From: Isoetes taiwanensis
Lineage: Eukaryota; Streptophyta; Lycopodiopsida; Isoetales; Isoetaceae
NCBI GenBank assembly: GCA_021234155.1
Contig: JAJEKV010000037.1
Span: 1,420,171 to 1,484,170, forward strand
Direction of reading: 5' to 3'
Length of the DNA: 64,000 nucleotides
Shown: in pieces, positions 33,241 through 47,330 of the stretch
How the letters are laid out: the number at the start of each line of letters is the position of its first letter
How positions within the stretch are numbered: the stretch's first letter is position 1
Notes under the pieces: generated by a model
Databases searched by the model: none
What the model was told of the DNA's origin: nothing
Seen by the model: only the letters and a program-made list of their open reading frames with translations
Translations under genes and position numbers: made by a program

Positions 33241-36200
33241 GAAGTTAAATTCTAGACTTCCTGAGGCGGGATTCTATCCTGCCTACAAAGTGTGCATGTA
33301 TGGCTAAAGTTTTGCCCAACGGATGTGTGGTGAGTTGGTATAGGCCTAGTAATGCCAAAATAAATGTGCACTTGGTCGGGGGTTCAAACCCGGCCAGTGT
33401 ATGTTTATATTTGGGAGTTGGTTACTGGGGTTATACGGCCATGATCCCCGACGTGGTAGAACTTGTGTCTATACATGTCCTCCACTTTGTCTGCCATAAG
33501 GCAGCAGGATAAGCTCCACAATAATTGTGTGAGTATGCACCAGTAAAAATTGGCTTCCATGTACTGGGGCTGGTATACTGGTTGTTGCCTAAAAAATTCT
33601 AGACTTCCTGAGGCGGGATTCTATCCTGCCTACAAAGTGTGCATGTATGGCTAAAGTTTTGCCCAACGGATGTGTGGTGAGTTGGTATAGGTCTAGTAAT
33701 GCCAAAATAAATGTGCACTTGGTCGGAGGTTCAAACCCGGCCAGTGTATGTTTATATTTGGGAGTTGGTTACTGGGGTTATACGGCCATGATCCCCGACG
33801 TGGTAGAACTTGTGTTTTGTCTGCCATAAGGCAGCAGGATAAGCTCCACAATAATTGTGTGAGTATGCACCAGTAAAAATTGGCTTCCATGTACTGGGGC
33901 GCCTAAAAAATTCTAGACTTCCTGAGGCGGGATTCTATCCTGCCTACAAAGTGTGCATGTATGGCTAAAGTTTTGCCCAACGGATGTGTGGTGAGTTGGT
34001 ATAGGCCTAGTAATGCCAAAATAAATGTGCACTTGGTCGGGGGTTCAAACCCGGCCAGTGTATGTTTATATTTGGGAGTTGGTTACTGGGGTTATACGGC
34101 CATGATCCCCGACGTGGTAGAACTTGTGTTTTGTCCTCCACTTTGTCTCGCCATAAGGCGGCCGGGATAAGCTCCACAATAATTGTGTGAGTATGCACCA
34201 AGAAAATTGGCTTCCATGTACCGGGTTGTTGCCTAAAAATTCTAGACTTCCCGAGGCGGGATTCTATCCCGCCTACAAAGTGTGCATGTATGGCTAAAGT
34301 TTTGCCCAACGGATGTGTGGTGAGTTGGTATAGGCCTAGTAATGCCAAAATAAATGTGCACTTGGTCCATGGTTCAAACCCGGCGGTGTATGTTTATATT
34401 TGGGAGTTGGTTCTTGGGGTTATCTGGCCATGATCCCCGACGTGGTAGAACTTGTGTCTATACATGTCCTCCACTTTGTCTCCGCCATAAGGCACGGGAT
34501 AAGCTCCACAATAATTGTGTGAGTATGCACCAGTAAAAATTGGCTTCCATGTACTTTGGGGCTGGTATCTTGGTTGTTGCCTAAAAAAATTCTAGACTTC
34601 CCGGTAGGGATTCTATCCCCGCCTACAAAGTGTGCATGTATGGCTAAAGTTTTGCCCAACGGATGTGTGGTGAGTTGGTATCTTTGGCCTAGTAATGCCA
34701 AAAAAAATAAATGTGCACTTGGTGTGGGGGCTTCAAACCCGGTGAGTTGGTATAGGCCTAGTAATGCCAAAATATTTGGGAGTTGGTTTATATTTGGGAG
34801 TTATCACGGTTATACCCATGATCCCCGGCGTGGTAGAACTTGTGTCTATACATGTCCTCCACCCCGACGTGGTAGAACTTGTGTCATAAGGTCCTCCACT
34901 TTGTCGCCATAGGATAAGCTCCACAATAATTGTGTGAGTATGCACCAAAAAAAATTGGCTTCCATGTACACGGGGCTGGTATCTTTGGTTGTTGGCCTAA
35001 AAATTCCAAAAATTCTTCTGAGGTGGGATTCTATCCTGCCTACAAAGTGTGCATGTATGGCTAAAAGTTTTGCCCAGGGATGTGGGTGAGTTGGTATAGG
35101 CCTAGTAATGCCAAAATAAATGTGCACTTGGTGGGGGGTTCAAACCCGGCGGTGTGTTTATATTTGGGAGTTGGTCCTCCCATGATCCCCGACGTGGTAG
35201 AACTTGTGTCTATACATGTCCTCCACTTTGTCTGCCATAAGGCAGCAGGATAAGCTCCACAATAATTGTGTGAGTATGCACCAGTAAAAATTGGCTTCCA
35301 TGTGTAATTGGGCTGGTATAATGGTTGTTGCCTAAAAATTCTAGACTTCTCGAGGTGGGATTCTATCCCCGCCTACAAAGTGTGCATGTATGGCTAAAGT
35401 TTTGCCCAACGGATGTGTGGTGAGTTGGTATAGGCCTAGTAATGCCAAAATAAATGTGCACTTGGTCCCGGGTTCAAACCCGGCGGTGTATGTTTATATT
35501 TGGGAGTTGGTTCCTTGATCCCCGCGTGGGTTATCTATACATGTCCATGATCCCCACAATAATGGTAGAACTTGTGTCTATACATGTCCTCCACTTTGTC
35601 CTCCGCCATAAGTAGCCATATGGCTAAAGTTTTGCCCAACGGATTATTAGGATAAACTCCACAATAATTGTGTGAGTATGCACCGGTAAAAATTGGCTTC
35701 CATGTACACAGGATAAACTCCACTAATTGGTATACTAGTTGTTGGTTAAAAATTCCCTTTGGTTGTTGGCTAAAAATTTCTTCGACTTCTGCGGGATTCT
35801 ATCCTGTCTACAAAGTGTGCATGTATGGCTAAAGTTTTGCCCAACGGATGTGTGGTGAGTTGGTATAGGCCTAGTAATGCCAAAATAAATGTCCACTTGG
35901 TGGGGGGTTCAAACCCGGCCGGTGTATGTTTATATTTGGGAGTTGGTTCTTTGGGGTTATCACGATGATGATCCCCCACGTGGTAGAACTTGTGCCTATA
36001 CGTGTCCTCCACTTTGTCTGCCATAAGGCAGCAGGGGATAAACTCCACAATAATTGTGTGAGTATGCACCAGGTAAAAAATTGGCTTCCATGTACCTTTG
36101 GCTAATACTTCAATTCATGGGCCATGGATGTTGTTGCCTAAAAATTTCTAGACTTCCCAACTTCGAGGTGGGATTCTATCCTGCCTACAAAGTGTGCATG

Positions 36201-38560
36201 TATGGCTAAAATTTTGCCCAACGGATGTGTGGTGAGTTGGTATAGGCCTAGTAATGCCAAAATAAATGTGCACTTTGTCGGGGGTTCAAACCCGGCCAAT
36301 GTATGTTTATATTTGGGAGTTGGTTACTGGGGTTATACGATGATGATCCCCGACGTGGTAGAACTTGTGCGTATACGTGTCCTCCACTTTGTCTGCCATA
36401 AGGCAGCAAGATAAGTTCCACAATAATTGTGTGAGTATGCACCAGTAAAAATTGGCTTCCATGTACCGGGCTGGTATCTTTGTTGTTGGTTAAAAATTCC
36501 CGACCAAGTTGGGATTATCTTGTCCTACAAAGTGTGCATGTATGGCTAAAGTTTTGCCCAGCCTATGTGTGGTGAGTTGGTATAGGCCTAGTTTGCCAAA
36601 ATAAATGTGCACTTGGTGGGGGTTCAAACCAGCTATGTTTAGCTTTGGGAGTTGGTTAAGGGTTAGTCTAGTATGGACCTTAAACAAGCTCCGTGTAAAA
36701 ATTCATGGGCCATGGATAGACCGGGGATAAACTCCACAATAATTTCTGGCGGCTTCCATGGTGCCCAACTTCCTAAGGCGGGATTAAATCCTGCCTACAA
36801 AGTGTGCATGTAAGGCAAACGTTTTGCCCAACGGATGTGTGGTGAGTTGGTATAGGCCTAGTAATGCCAAAATAAATGTGCATTTGGTCATGGGTTCAAA
36901 CCTTGCCAATGTATGTTTATCTTTGGGAGTTGGTTACTGGGGTTATACGACGATGATCCCCGACGTGGTAGAACTTGTGCCTATACGTGTCCTCCACTTT
37001 GGCCCATAAGGTAGTGGGATAAACTAGCTTCCAGTGCACCGGGCAAAGATTAGTCTAGTATGGACCATTAACAAGCTCTAAAAATTCATGGGCCATGGAT
37101 AGGATAAAGTAGCTAGTCTGTACAAGATTTCTGGCTATGGTGCCCAACTTCCTAAAGGGGGATTAAATCCACGCCTACAAAAGTGTGCATGTAAGGCAAA
37201 CGTTTTGCCCAACGGATGTGTGGTGAGTTGGTATAGGCCTAGTAATGCCAAAATAAATGTGCATTTGGTCATGGGTTCAAACCTTGCCAATGTATGTTTA
37301 TCTTTGGGAGTTGGTTACTGGGGTTATGCGATGATGATCCCCGACGTGGTAGAACTTAAAAGCCTATATGTGTCCTCCACTTTGGCTGCCGCAAGGTAGT
37401 GGGATAAACTAGCTAGTCTGTACAAGATTAGTCTAGTATGGACCATTAACAAGCTCTAAAAAATTCATGGGCCATGGATAGACCCTTTGTCTTCTACGGC
37501 TATGGTGCCCAACTTCCTAAAGCGGGATTAAATCCCGCCTACAAAGTGTGCATGTAAGGCAAAAGTTTTGCCCAAACGGATGTGTGGTGAGTTGGTATAG
37601 GCCTAGTAATGCCAAAATAAATGTGCATTTGGTCATGGGTTCAAACCTTGCCAATGTATGTTTATCTTTGGGAGTTGGTTACTTTGGGTTATCACGATGA
37701 TGATCCCCACGTGGTAGAACTTAAAAGCCTATCGTGTCCTCCACTTTAGCTGCCGCAAAGGTAGTGGGATAAACTAGCTAGTCTGTACAAGATTAGTCTA
37801 GTATGGACCTTAAACAAGCTCTACAAAATTCATGGGCCATGGATAGACCCGGAATTGTCTTCTGTTGCATATGGTGCCCAAACTTCCTAAGGCGGGGATT
37901 AAATCTTGCCTACAAAGTGTGCATGTAAGGCAAAAGTTTTGCCCAACGGATGTGTGGTGAGTTGGTATAGGCCTAGTAATGCCAAAATAAATGTGCATTT
38001 GGTCATGGGTTCAAACCTTGCCAATGTATGTTTATCTTTGGGAGTTGGTTTTATCGATGATGATCCCCGGTAGAACTTAAAAGCCTGATCCTCCACTTTG
38101 CGTGGTAGGGATAAACTAGCTTAAAAAAGCCTATCTAGTATGGACCTCCACTTTCTAAAAATTCATGGGCCATGGATTTTTTTGACGCTAAAGCGGCGAA
38201 AAGAACTAGGTGCCTAACTTCCTATGGTGCCCAACATCAAAGGTAAAGGTATGGGATAAACTAGCTAGTCCGTACAGATTAGTCTAGTATGGACCTTAAA
38301 CAAATGTCTAAAAATTCATGGGCCATGGATAGACCAATGTATGTTTACCTTTGGTGCCCAACTTCCAATTTATTTTGGATTAAATCCTATACAACTCACC
38401 ACACATCCGTTAAGGCAAAACTTTTGCCATACATGCACATTTGTGGTGAGTTGGTATAGGCCTAGTAATGCCAAAATAAATGTGCATTTGGTCATGGGTT
38501 CAAACCTTGCCAATGTATGTTTATACTTTGGGAATTTATTACAAAGCTTATCCTGATGAT
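33241..38560 (+). repeat. Tandem array of tRNA-related ~350-bp repeat, left arm
   Basis: About 14 units, the first at 33241. Each contains GTGGTGAGTTGGTATAGGCC, which resembles a tRNA A box (AGCTCAGTTGGTAGAGC), and about 50 bases on GGGGTTCAAACCC, which matches the B box. This is the internal polymerase III promoter layout of a tRNA-derived SINE. A unit also carries the palindrome-like AGGCGGGATTCTATCCTGCC. The first units are nearly identical; units between 34.1 and 38.5 kb are ragged, with many indels at CTG/CAG sites. Units are head to tail, unlike dispersed SINEs. Short frames that repeat once per unit are by-products. Confidence 0.88.
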
Positions 38561-39100
38561 CCCGGCGTGGTAGAAAGTGGAAGCCTATAAATGTCCATTT
38601 GGCTCAACCCTTGACCACATGCCGGGATTATCATCTATAAACTAGCTTTGAATTGCAACTCCACATTTGTAACTTAATACCTTATGGACCTTTGAACCCC
38701 ACTCTAAAAAATTCATTTTGGGCCTTGTTTACCAACTCCATACTAGAAATCCGCTCTAAAAATTTATTTACATGCACACTTTGTGCCCTACTTAGAATCC
38801 CTCCCTCCTACAAAGTGTGGCATGTAAGGCAAAAATCATTTTGCCCACGGATAAACATTTGGTGAGTTTTTTAGGCAACAATGCCAATAAATGTGCATTT
38901 GGTCATGGGTCCAACAATTTTAACAATGCATACTCAGTTTATTGTGGAGTTATCCTGCTGCCTTATGGCGTATCAAAGTGGAGGAACTTCTTATGCGGAT
39001 AGGCACAAGTTCTACCACGTTTGGGGATCATCATCATTTAACCCAAATAACCAACTCCCAAAGCTAAACATTTGGGTCTAGTATGGACCTTGAACCCTGA
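38561..39100. repeat. Scrambled centre of the opposed array
   Basis: Pieces of the repeat occur in both orientations here. For example, near 38395-38435 a minus-oriented fragment (CACCACACATCCGTT) is followed within 25 bases by the plus-oriented GTGGTGAGTTGGTATAGG. This is the turning point between the arms. Confidence 0.75.
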
Positions 39101-42100
39101 CCAAATGCACATTTATTTTGGCATTACTAGGCCTATACCAACTCACCACACATCCGTTGGGCAAAACTTTAGCCATACATGCACACTTTGTAAGGCAAAT
39201 AGAATCCCGCCTCGGAAGTCGGGGAATTTTTAGGCAACAACCATGCCTACCAATTACATGGAAGCCAATTTTTTTGGTGCATACTCACACAATTATTGTG
39301 GAGCTTATCCTGCTTTGGCTTACAAAAGTGGAGGAGCCAAGGCACAAGTTCTACCACGTTTCATCATCATATAACCCCGTAATCAACTCCCAAAGCAACA
39401 ATTATTGCCAGGGAGTTGAACCCCAACGCCAACTTTTTGGCATTACTTTTATACCAACTCACCGGTTTGAACCCACGACCAAGCCATTTACATTACTAGG
39501 CCTATACCAAATCCGTTGGGCAAAACTTTAGCCATACATGCACAAATTGTAGATAGAATCCCGGCCAGAAATTTTTAGGCAACAACCAATCTACCAGCCC
39601 GGTGTACATGGAAGCCAATTTTTCTTGGTGCATACTCACACAATTATTGTGGAGCTTATCCCAAAAGTGGAGGACACGCATAGGCACAAGTTCTACCCGT
39701 CAAATCATCATCGTATAACCCGGTAACCAACTCCCAAAGCTAAACATACACTGCCCAGGGTTTGAACCCCCGACCAAGTGCACATTTATTTTGGCATTAC
39801 TAGGCCTATACCAACTCAACACACATCCGTTGGGCAAAACTTTAGCCATACATGCACACTTTGTAGGCGATAGAATCCCATACCCGAAGTCGGGGAATTT
39901 TTAGGCAACAACCAGTCTACCAGCCCCAGTGTACATGGAAGCCAATTTTTACTGGTGCATACTCACACAATTATTGTGGAGCTTATCCTGCTGCCTTATG
40001 GCAGACAAAGTGGAGGACACGCATAGGCACAAGTTCTACCACGTCGGGGATCATCATCATATAACCCCAGTAACCAACTCCCAAAGCTAAACATACACTG
40101 GCCAGGGTTTGAACCCCTGACCAAGTGCACATTTATTTTGGCATTACTAGGCCTATACCAACTCACCACACATCCGTTGGGCAAAACTTTAGCCATACAT
40201 GCACACTTTGTAGGCAGGATAGAATCCCGCCTCAGGAAGTCGGGGAATTTTTAGGCAACAACCAGTCTACCAGCCCCAGTGTACATGGAAGCCAATTTTT
40301 ACTGGTGCATACTCACACAATTATTGTGGAGCTTATCCTGCTGCCTTATGGCAGACAAAGTGGAGGACACGCATAGGCACAAGTTCTACCACGTCGGGGA
40401 TCATCATCATTATAACCCAAAGAACCAACTCCCAAAGCTAAACATAACATACACCGGGGGTTTGAACCCCCGACCAAGTGCACATTTATTTTGGCATTAC
40501 TAGGCCTATACCAACTCACCACACATCCGTTGGGCAAAACTTTAGCCATACATGCACACTTTGTAGGCAGGATAGAATCCCGCCTCAGGAAGTTGGGGAA
40601 TTTTTAGGCAACAACCAGTATACCAGCCCCAGTGTACATGGAAGCCAATTTTTACTGGTGCATACTCACACAATTATTGTGGAGCTTATCCTGCTGCCTT
40701 ATGGCAGACAAAGTGAAGGACATGTATAGGCACAAGTTCTACCACGTCGGGGATCATTATCGTATAACCCCAGTAACCAACTCCCAAAGCTAAACATACA
40801 CTGGCCAGGGTTGAACCCCTGACCAAGTGCACATTTATTTTGGCATTACTAGGTCTATACCAACTCACCACACATCCGTTGGGCAAAACTTTAGCCATAC
40901 ATGCACACTTTCTAGGCAGGATAGAATCCCGCCTCAGGAAGTTGGTGAATTTTTAGGCAACAACCAGTATACCAGCCCCAGTGTACATGGAAGCCAATTT
41001 TTACTGGTGCATACTCACACAGGAGGACATGTATAGGCACAAGTTCTACCACGTCGGGGATCATTATCGTATAACTCCAGTAACCAACTCCCAAAGCTAA
41101 ACATACACTGGCCAGGGTTGAACCCCTGACCAAGTGCACATTTATTTTGGCATTACTAGGCCTATACCAACTCACCACACATCCGTTGGGCAAAACTTTA
41201 GCCATACATGCACACTTTCTAGGCAGGATAGAATCCCGCCTCAGGAAGTTGGGGAATTTTTAGGCAACAACCAGTATACCAACCCCAGTGTCCATGGAAG
41301 CCAATTTTTACTGGTGCATACTCACACAATTATTGTGGAGCTTATCCTGCTGCCTTATGGCAGACAAAGTGGAGGACATGTATAGGCACAAGTTCTACCA
41401 CGTCGGGGATCATTATCGTATAACCCCAGTAACCAACTCCCAAAGCTAAACATACACTGGCCAGGGTTGAACCCCTGACCAAATGCACATTTATTTTGGC
41501 ATTACTAGGCCTATACCAACTCACCACACATCCGTTAGACAAAACTTTAGCCATACATGCACACTTTCTAGGCAGGATAGAATCCCGCCTCAGGAAGTTG
41601 GGGAATTTTTAGGCAATAACCAGTATACCAGCCCCAGTGTACATGGAAGCCAATTTTTACTGGTGCATACTCACACAATTATTGTGGAGCTTATCCTGCT
41701 GCCTTATGGCAGACAAAGTGGAGGACATGTATAGGCACAAGTTCTACCACGTCGGGGATCATTATCGTATAATCCCAGTAACCAACTCTCAAAGCTAAAC
41801 ATACACTGGCCAGGGTTGAACCGCTGACCAAGTGCACATTTATTTTGGCATTACTAGGCCTATACCAACTCACCACACATCCGTTGGGCAAAACTTTAGC
41901 CATACATGCACACTTTCTAGGCGGGGATAGAATCCCTACTCGGGAAGTTAGGGAATTTTTAGGCAACAACCAATACTACCCCGGTATACATGGAAGCCAT
42001 TTTTTTTGGTGCATACTCACACAATTATTGTGGAGCTTATCCTGCTGCCTTATGGCAGACAAAGTGAAGGACATGTATAGGCACAAGTTCTACCACGTCG

Positions 42101-43669
42101 GGGATCATTATCGTATAACCCCAGTAACCAACTCCCAAAGCTAAACATACACTGGCCAGGGTTGAACCCCTGACCAAGTGCACATTTATTTTGGCATTAC
42201 TAGGCCTATACCAACTCACCACACATCCGTTGGGCAAAACTTTAGCCATACATGCACACTTTCTAGGCAGGATAGAATCCCGCCTCAGGAAGTTGGGGAA
42301 TTTTTAGGCAACAACCAGTATACCAGATTTTTACTGGTGCATACTCACACAATTATTGTGGAGCTTATCCTGCTGCCTTATGGCAGACAAAGTGAAGGAC
42401 ATGTATAGGCACAAGTTCTACCACGTCGGGGATCATTATCGTATAACCCCAGTAACCAACTCCCAAAGCTAAACATACACTGGCCAGGGTTGAACCCCTG
42501 ACCAAGTGCACATTTATTTTGGCATTACTAGGCCTATACCAACTCACCACACATCCGTTGGGCAAAACTTTAGCCATACATGCACACTTTCTAGGCAGGA
42601 TAGAATCCCGCCTCAGGAAGTTGGGGAATTTTTAGGCAACAACCAGTATACCAGCCCCAGTGTACATGGAAGCCAATTTTTACTGGTGCATACTCACACA
42701 ATTATTGTGGAGCTTATCCTGCTGCCTTATGGCAGACAAAGTGGAGGACATGTATAGGCACAAGTTCTACCACGTCGGGGATCATTATCGTATAACCCCA
42801 GTAACCAATTCCCAAAGCTAAACATACACTGGCCAGGGTTGAACCCCTGACCAAGTGCACATTTATTTTGGCATTACTAGGCCTATACCAACTCACCACA
42901 CATCCGTTGGGCAAAACTTTAGCCATACATGCACACTTTCTAGGCGGGGATAGAATCCCCGCCTCGGGGAAGTTGGGGAATTTTTAGGCAACAACCAGTA
43001 TACCAGCCCCAGTGTACATGGAAGCCAATTTTTACTCGTGCATACTCACACAATTATTGTGGAGCTTATCCTGCTGCCTTATGGCAGACAAAGTGGAGGA
43101 CATGTATAGGCACAAGTTCTACCACGTCGGGGATCATTATCGTATAACCCCAGTAACCAACTCCCAAAGCTAAACATACACTGGCCAGGGTTGAACCCCT
43201 GACCAAGTGCACATTTATTTTGGCATTACTAGGCCTATACCAACTCACCACACATCCGTTGGGCAAAACTTTAGCCATACATGCACACTTTCTAGGCAGG
43301 ATAGAATCCCGCCTCAGGAAGTTGGGGAATTTTTAGGCAACAACCAGTATACCAGCCCCAGTGTACATGGAAGCCAATTTTTACTGGTGCATACTCACAC
43401 AATTATTGTGGAGCTTATCCTGCTGCCTTATGGCAGACAAAGTGGAGGACATGTATAGGCACAAGTTCTACCACGTCGGGGATCATTATCGTATAACCCC
43501 AGTAACCAACTCCCAAAGCTAAACATACACTGGCCAGGGTTGAACCCCTGACCAAGTGCACATTTATTTTGGCATTACTATGCCTATACCAACTCACAAC
43601 ACATCCGTTGGGGAAAACTTTAGCCATACATGCACACTTTCTAGGCAGGATAGAATCCCGCCTCAGGAA
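39101..43669 (-). repeat. Tandem array of tRNA-related ~350-bp repeat, right arm
   Basis: About 14 units in the opposite orientation, with landmark CTATACCAACTCACCACACA near 39133, 39808, 40151, 40504, 40855, 41162 and so on to 43589. Spacing is mostly 343-353 bases; 307 and 329 mark internal deletions. Units from 40 kb on are very similar to one another. The arm fuses to the last exon of SWC2 copy 2 at about 43669, within a shared AGGAA. Confidence 0.88.
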
Positions 43670-46600
43670 TTTGGCTGTTAACGGAACGAAGAACCTCAGC
43701 CTTTGAGGAGACTTTTTGAACCTCAGCCTTACTACACCGACACACCCTGAAAATGACTTTTCATGCTCAACTGCTGTCCTTTTCTTCCGAAAACTGACAT
43801 GTGAAGCCTGATGATTGTCTGCCTTTGAATACCTAGTATATGTAGAACAATTACTAATGTCATATATGCCCATCATAATCTTATTTCACAAAGAGCTTCA
43901 ATAATGAAAACCAAATTTACCGTTCTCTAATCATTTTGAAGGCCTCCTTTGTGGCATACGAGTTAATGGATCACGATACCTGCACATTCAAATATTTCAG
44001 GAATTGCCATTTCGGAAAATTTATGCCAAACGATTAGATTAAGTTAAAAAGGACAAAGGTCCTACATGTCTTACCTTGCGGGTAACCCGGTAAATAACGC
44101 TGCGTGCCTATCCGGATCTGCAACAACATTCCATTATCGATGCCAAGGTCCGTTTTTAATTAATAAATAAAAATGTTGAAAGAAGTATTTCTTGACTATC
44201 CAAGGCAAAAGATAAAAAACCGTAAGCTTTTGAGTTAATAACCTCTGGAAATGTAGAGACTTTTGTGAATTCCAGTACGTTCTTACCTGGATATAGAAAA
44301 AAGAAATTAGGTTTCTAGAACATACAAAATTCAATCACCTCTCAATATCGATACAAATGCACACCCCCTGTCGAGTAAAATCTGATTTGAGGCCCAGTAT
44401 AAAGAAGTTTCTGGATAATAGCTTTTTTCTTCACCTCCTCTTCCCGAGCCAGCATCTTCTCTAATGACTGCAGGTTCATAATCTCTAAAAAGCAGATGAA
44501 AATCATTTTCTGCATAAGACACGTTCCCAAAAATTATTGTCCTATCAATATAGATGCTAAACAAACCTGTTTGTGCTGCTTCTAGAAGCATATCCTGTTG
44601 TGTCATCCTCCTTTCCTCCTCGTTTCCTTTTTTCTTCTTGACAGGCTGGAACATAAGAGACGTTGCATAAGCAATGAAAACTATCATATATATATATGGT
44701 CATCGCGATTTTGCACCGCAACCAGATCAAACCTCTTTACATCTGCTTTTCTTTTTCTTTAACTGATGTCTAATGCTGGATGAAAAGAAAATCCTGGCAT
44801 TCCCACATGAGAACTAACCCCTGGACATCAATGCAGTTAAACAAGGATATGGCAGAGGATAAAATGGATTGTGGAAACCGACATAACAACGACTGCTTTT
44901 TTCAGCAAACAAATCCCAAGCTGTGCTAGACACAATTAGTGGATTCTTCTCAAAATCTCAAGAACAGAGCAAAACTTCATTAAGATGCTATAGTTGTTGA
45001 CAATCGAGGACAAGCAGATGACATTGTTTGGGGTGTTCAGAAATGCTGTCCATAAACACACAATTTTAGCATAGACCTTCCAAACAGTTTAACCTAAACC
45101 TACTGATAAATCATTTATAAATTACCATGTCACAAATTGAAATGGAAGAGAAACTTTTGTCGTTAAAGTGAGCAAAGTACGGTATATGAAAAAACATGAA
45201 TACATGCAATTCAATACATTAGCATGAATAGAATAGAAAACATGTTTTTGCTTCATAATGATTTACAGTGCCGGAAAAAGAATCTATTGCATACCTTTTG
45301 AGTACTCTTTAAAGCTGCACGCAATGCGTCTCTCTCAGCTTGCCTAACAATTACGGCCATTCTTGAGGATTTTCTTACTATTTTCTCCCCTTCATCTTGC
45401 AGCAATTCTTGATTATCAACATCAGCAAAGTCGAGCTTCTTTTGTGTTGAACTAGACGGTTGAGACAGTTTTGACACTTCTTCCACGTCTCCTTCAGTTG
45501 CTGCAGCAACATCTCCTTCTAAAACATTCATTCCCCTTTTTATAGGCTTTGATCCCTTTTTCTTGTCGCTAAATGCCTTCTTCCCTGGAAATATCCGTCT
45601 CTTCTTAACTTGCTTCCTGCCCAAAATCAATACTCAGACCTCCAATGCTGCACAAAATACGTCTCTTGAGCAGAATAACCCACCTCTCATCTTCCTCTGC
45701 TTCTTCATAATCTGATTCAGGCACCTGGAAATATAAAAGTTGATCTTAGCATTAAATCCTTGAAACAATTTAAACTGCAACACATGCTTTTAAGTTTGAA
45801 ATGCAAAGCTCAAAATCTCATTAGCACATAGAATGCACGAATTTATGCATGCTTTTAAGTTTAATGTTTCCAGCTCAAAATCCAACTATCATACATAGAC
45901 TACACAGAACTTGGCTTCTCATACACCAGGAATAATAAGCCAAGTCTGAAGTTTCACTTATGTGAGCACAAAACAGTGCATCTAAGCTATCTTGAACATA
46001 TAAGGGGATTAGATGAACAGGTTGCATCATGCATTAATAGTAACTCTTCTTTAATGCATACTTCTGCTCCTCACGCAATTAAAGGTAGATGTCACACGAG
46101 CTTCAATTTTTGCATGGAAAGCAGAAAAACACAAAATCCAAAATGATAGAGTAGGCAAGTACAAAAACGGAATGGATACGTATTGACATCAGTTCGTCTG
46201 CTTACATCTTCATCAAAATCACTGTCAAAGACATCAACTTGCTCTTCTTCCTCTTCATACTCATTATCAACTGCATCCTGTAGTCGAATAAAAACTTAGT
46301 CAGGTGCATAAATAGGTTCTGTATTCTTTATAAGATGATGAATGCATGCACCATCAGATTCAACAAGTGAAAACACATTACGAGAGTAGACATTGCAAAA
46401 GACATATTCAAATTGTTAATTCTGAAGTTATATGTATGATTTTCATTGGAAAGAGCAAGGATGTCACAAGATATTCAAGATACAATAGTTCTATAATCCT
46501 AATTCCAATGTATAGTTTGTACATATAAATATGCATTACCAGAGTGGCATTGCATAAGATGTATTGAAATTGTTAATTCTGAAGTTGTATGTATGGCTTT

Positions 46601-47135
46601 TATTGGAAAGAGCATGGATGTCACAAGATATTCAAAATACTATAATTCTATAACCCTAATTCCCACCGACTCCTTCAGAGATAAGATTAGGATTTGCTAT
46701 GGGAATGTAAAACTTGATCCGGTGGCAAGATTTTCATCCTTTTGCTGACTACCCTGCTAATTAAGTGTGTCCCCTGCTTCTTTGAATAGACTATCTTACT
46801 AATGGTTAAATTTGTGAGTGATCTTCCTTGGCTGTTACTATAGAGCTATAAGCTGGCAAAGTTACGGAGAACGGTCAGTAAAATGATATACGTTTCGCAT
46901 TTTATGAACAACGCAACAGTAATGAAAACTCGTTTTCTATTTTCACAAAAAGCTTGCACCTCTTTCAATGCGTCCTGATTCCAAAATATTTCATCAGCTT
47001 CCGTTTCCTCGTCAACCAACTTAGCCATCCTATACATAACAACGATTTCAAATGTCATGCCAGGTAAATGAAGGCTGGAAAAGGAGAAAGCAACCTTTTG
47101 CCCCGGCTGGCACGAGAGGCGCGAGGAAGGTCCAT
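43670..47135 (-). pseudogene. SWC2: SWC2/YL1-like gene, duplication copy 2, 3' truncated
   Basis: Exon 1 (47095-47135, MDLPRASRASRGK) and exon 2 (46960-47029, MAKLVDEETEADEIFWNQDA) are intact, as are the acidic exon 3 and the long exon 5 (ending near 45295). The exon encoding YRDPLTGLPYATKEAF has lost 7 bases at 43960, shifting the frame. The DPDRH exon near 44105 carries balancing one-base changes that scramble four residues. The last exon keeps only about 50 codons (RYSKADNHQ to LRFKKSP) before the array replaces it. A truncated remodelling subunit could compete with the full protein if expressed, but nothing shows that it is. Confidence 0.85.
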
Positions 47136-47330
47136 GGCTATGGCGGATGCGCTCCGACGAGATTTACATTGTTTTAAAGGTTTACTACTTGTTTTTTGGG
47201 TTTCTGGTGGAATATTCAGAGATTCACTCTGTTTTATTGGCTGAAGGGTATTCGCTTAAAGGAAGGAAGTATGAGACGGTCACAATACAATATATCGGAT
47301 AGTAGGCATTCGAAAACCACAAAAGCCCTA
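47136..47330. other. Spacer upstream of SWC2 copy 2
   Basis: Matches 17545-17736 almost base for base. No gene was seen. Confidence 0.45.

Noticed and set aside
33330-33405. A functional tRNA gene within the repeat unit
   Set aside because: Only A- and B-box-like words are kept; the acceptor and anticodon stems do not form a proper cloverleaf.
33300-43458. Repeated 70- and 83-codon frames (MAKVLPNGC..., MHIYFGITRP...) once per array unit
   Set aside because: They recur only because the ~350-bp unit recurs, exist on both strands, and break wherever a unit has an indel. No protein family is suggested.
33241-43669. CRISPR-like or protein-coding tandem array
   Set aside because: The unit is about 350 bp without unique spacers, the context is plant nuclear DNA, and tRNA-type promoter words explain it better.
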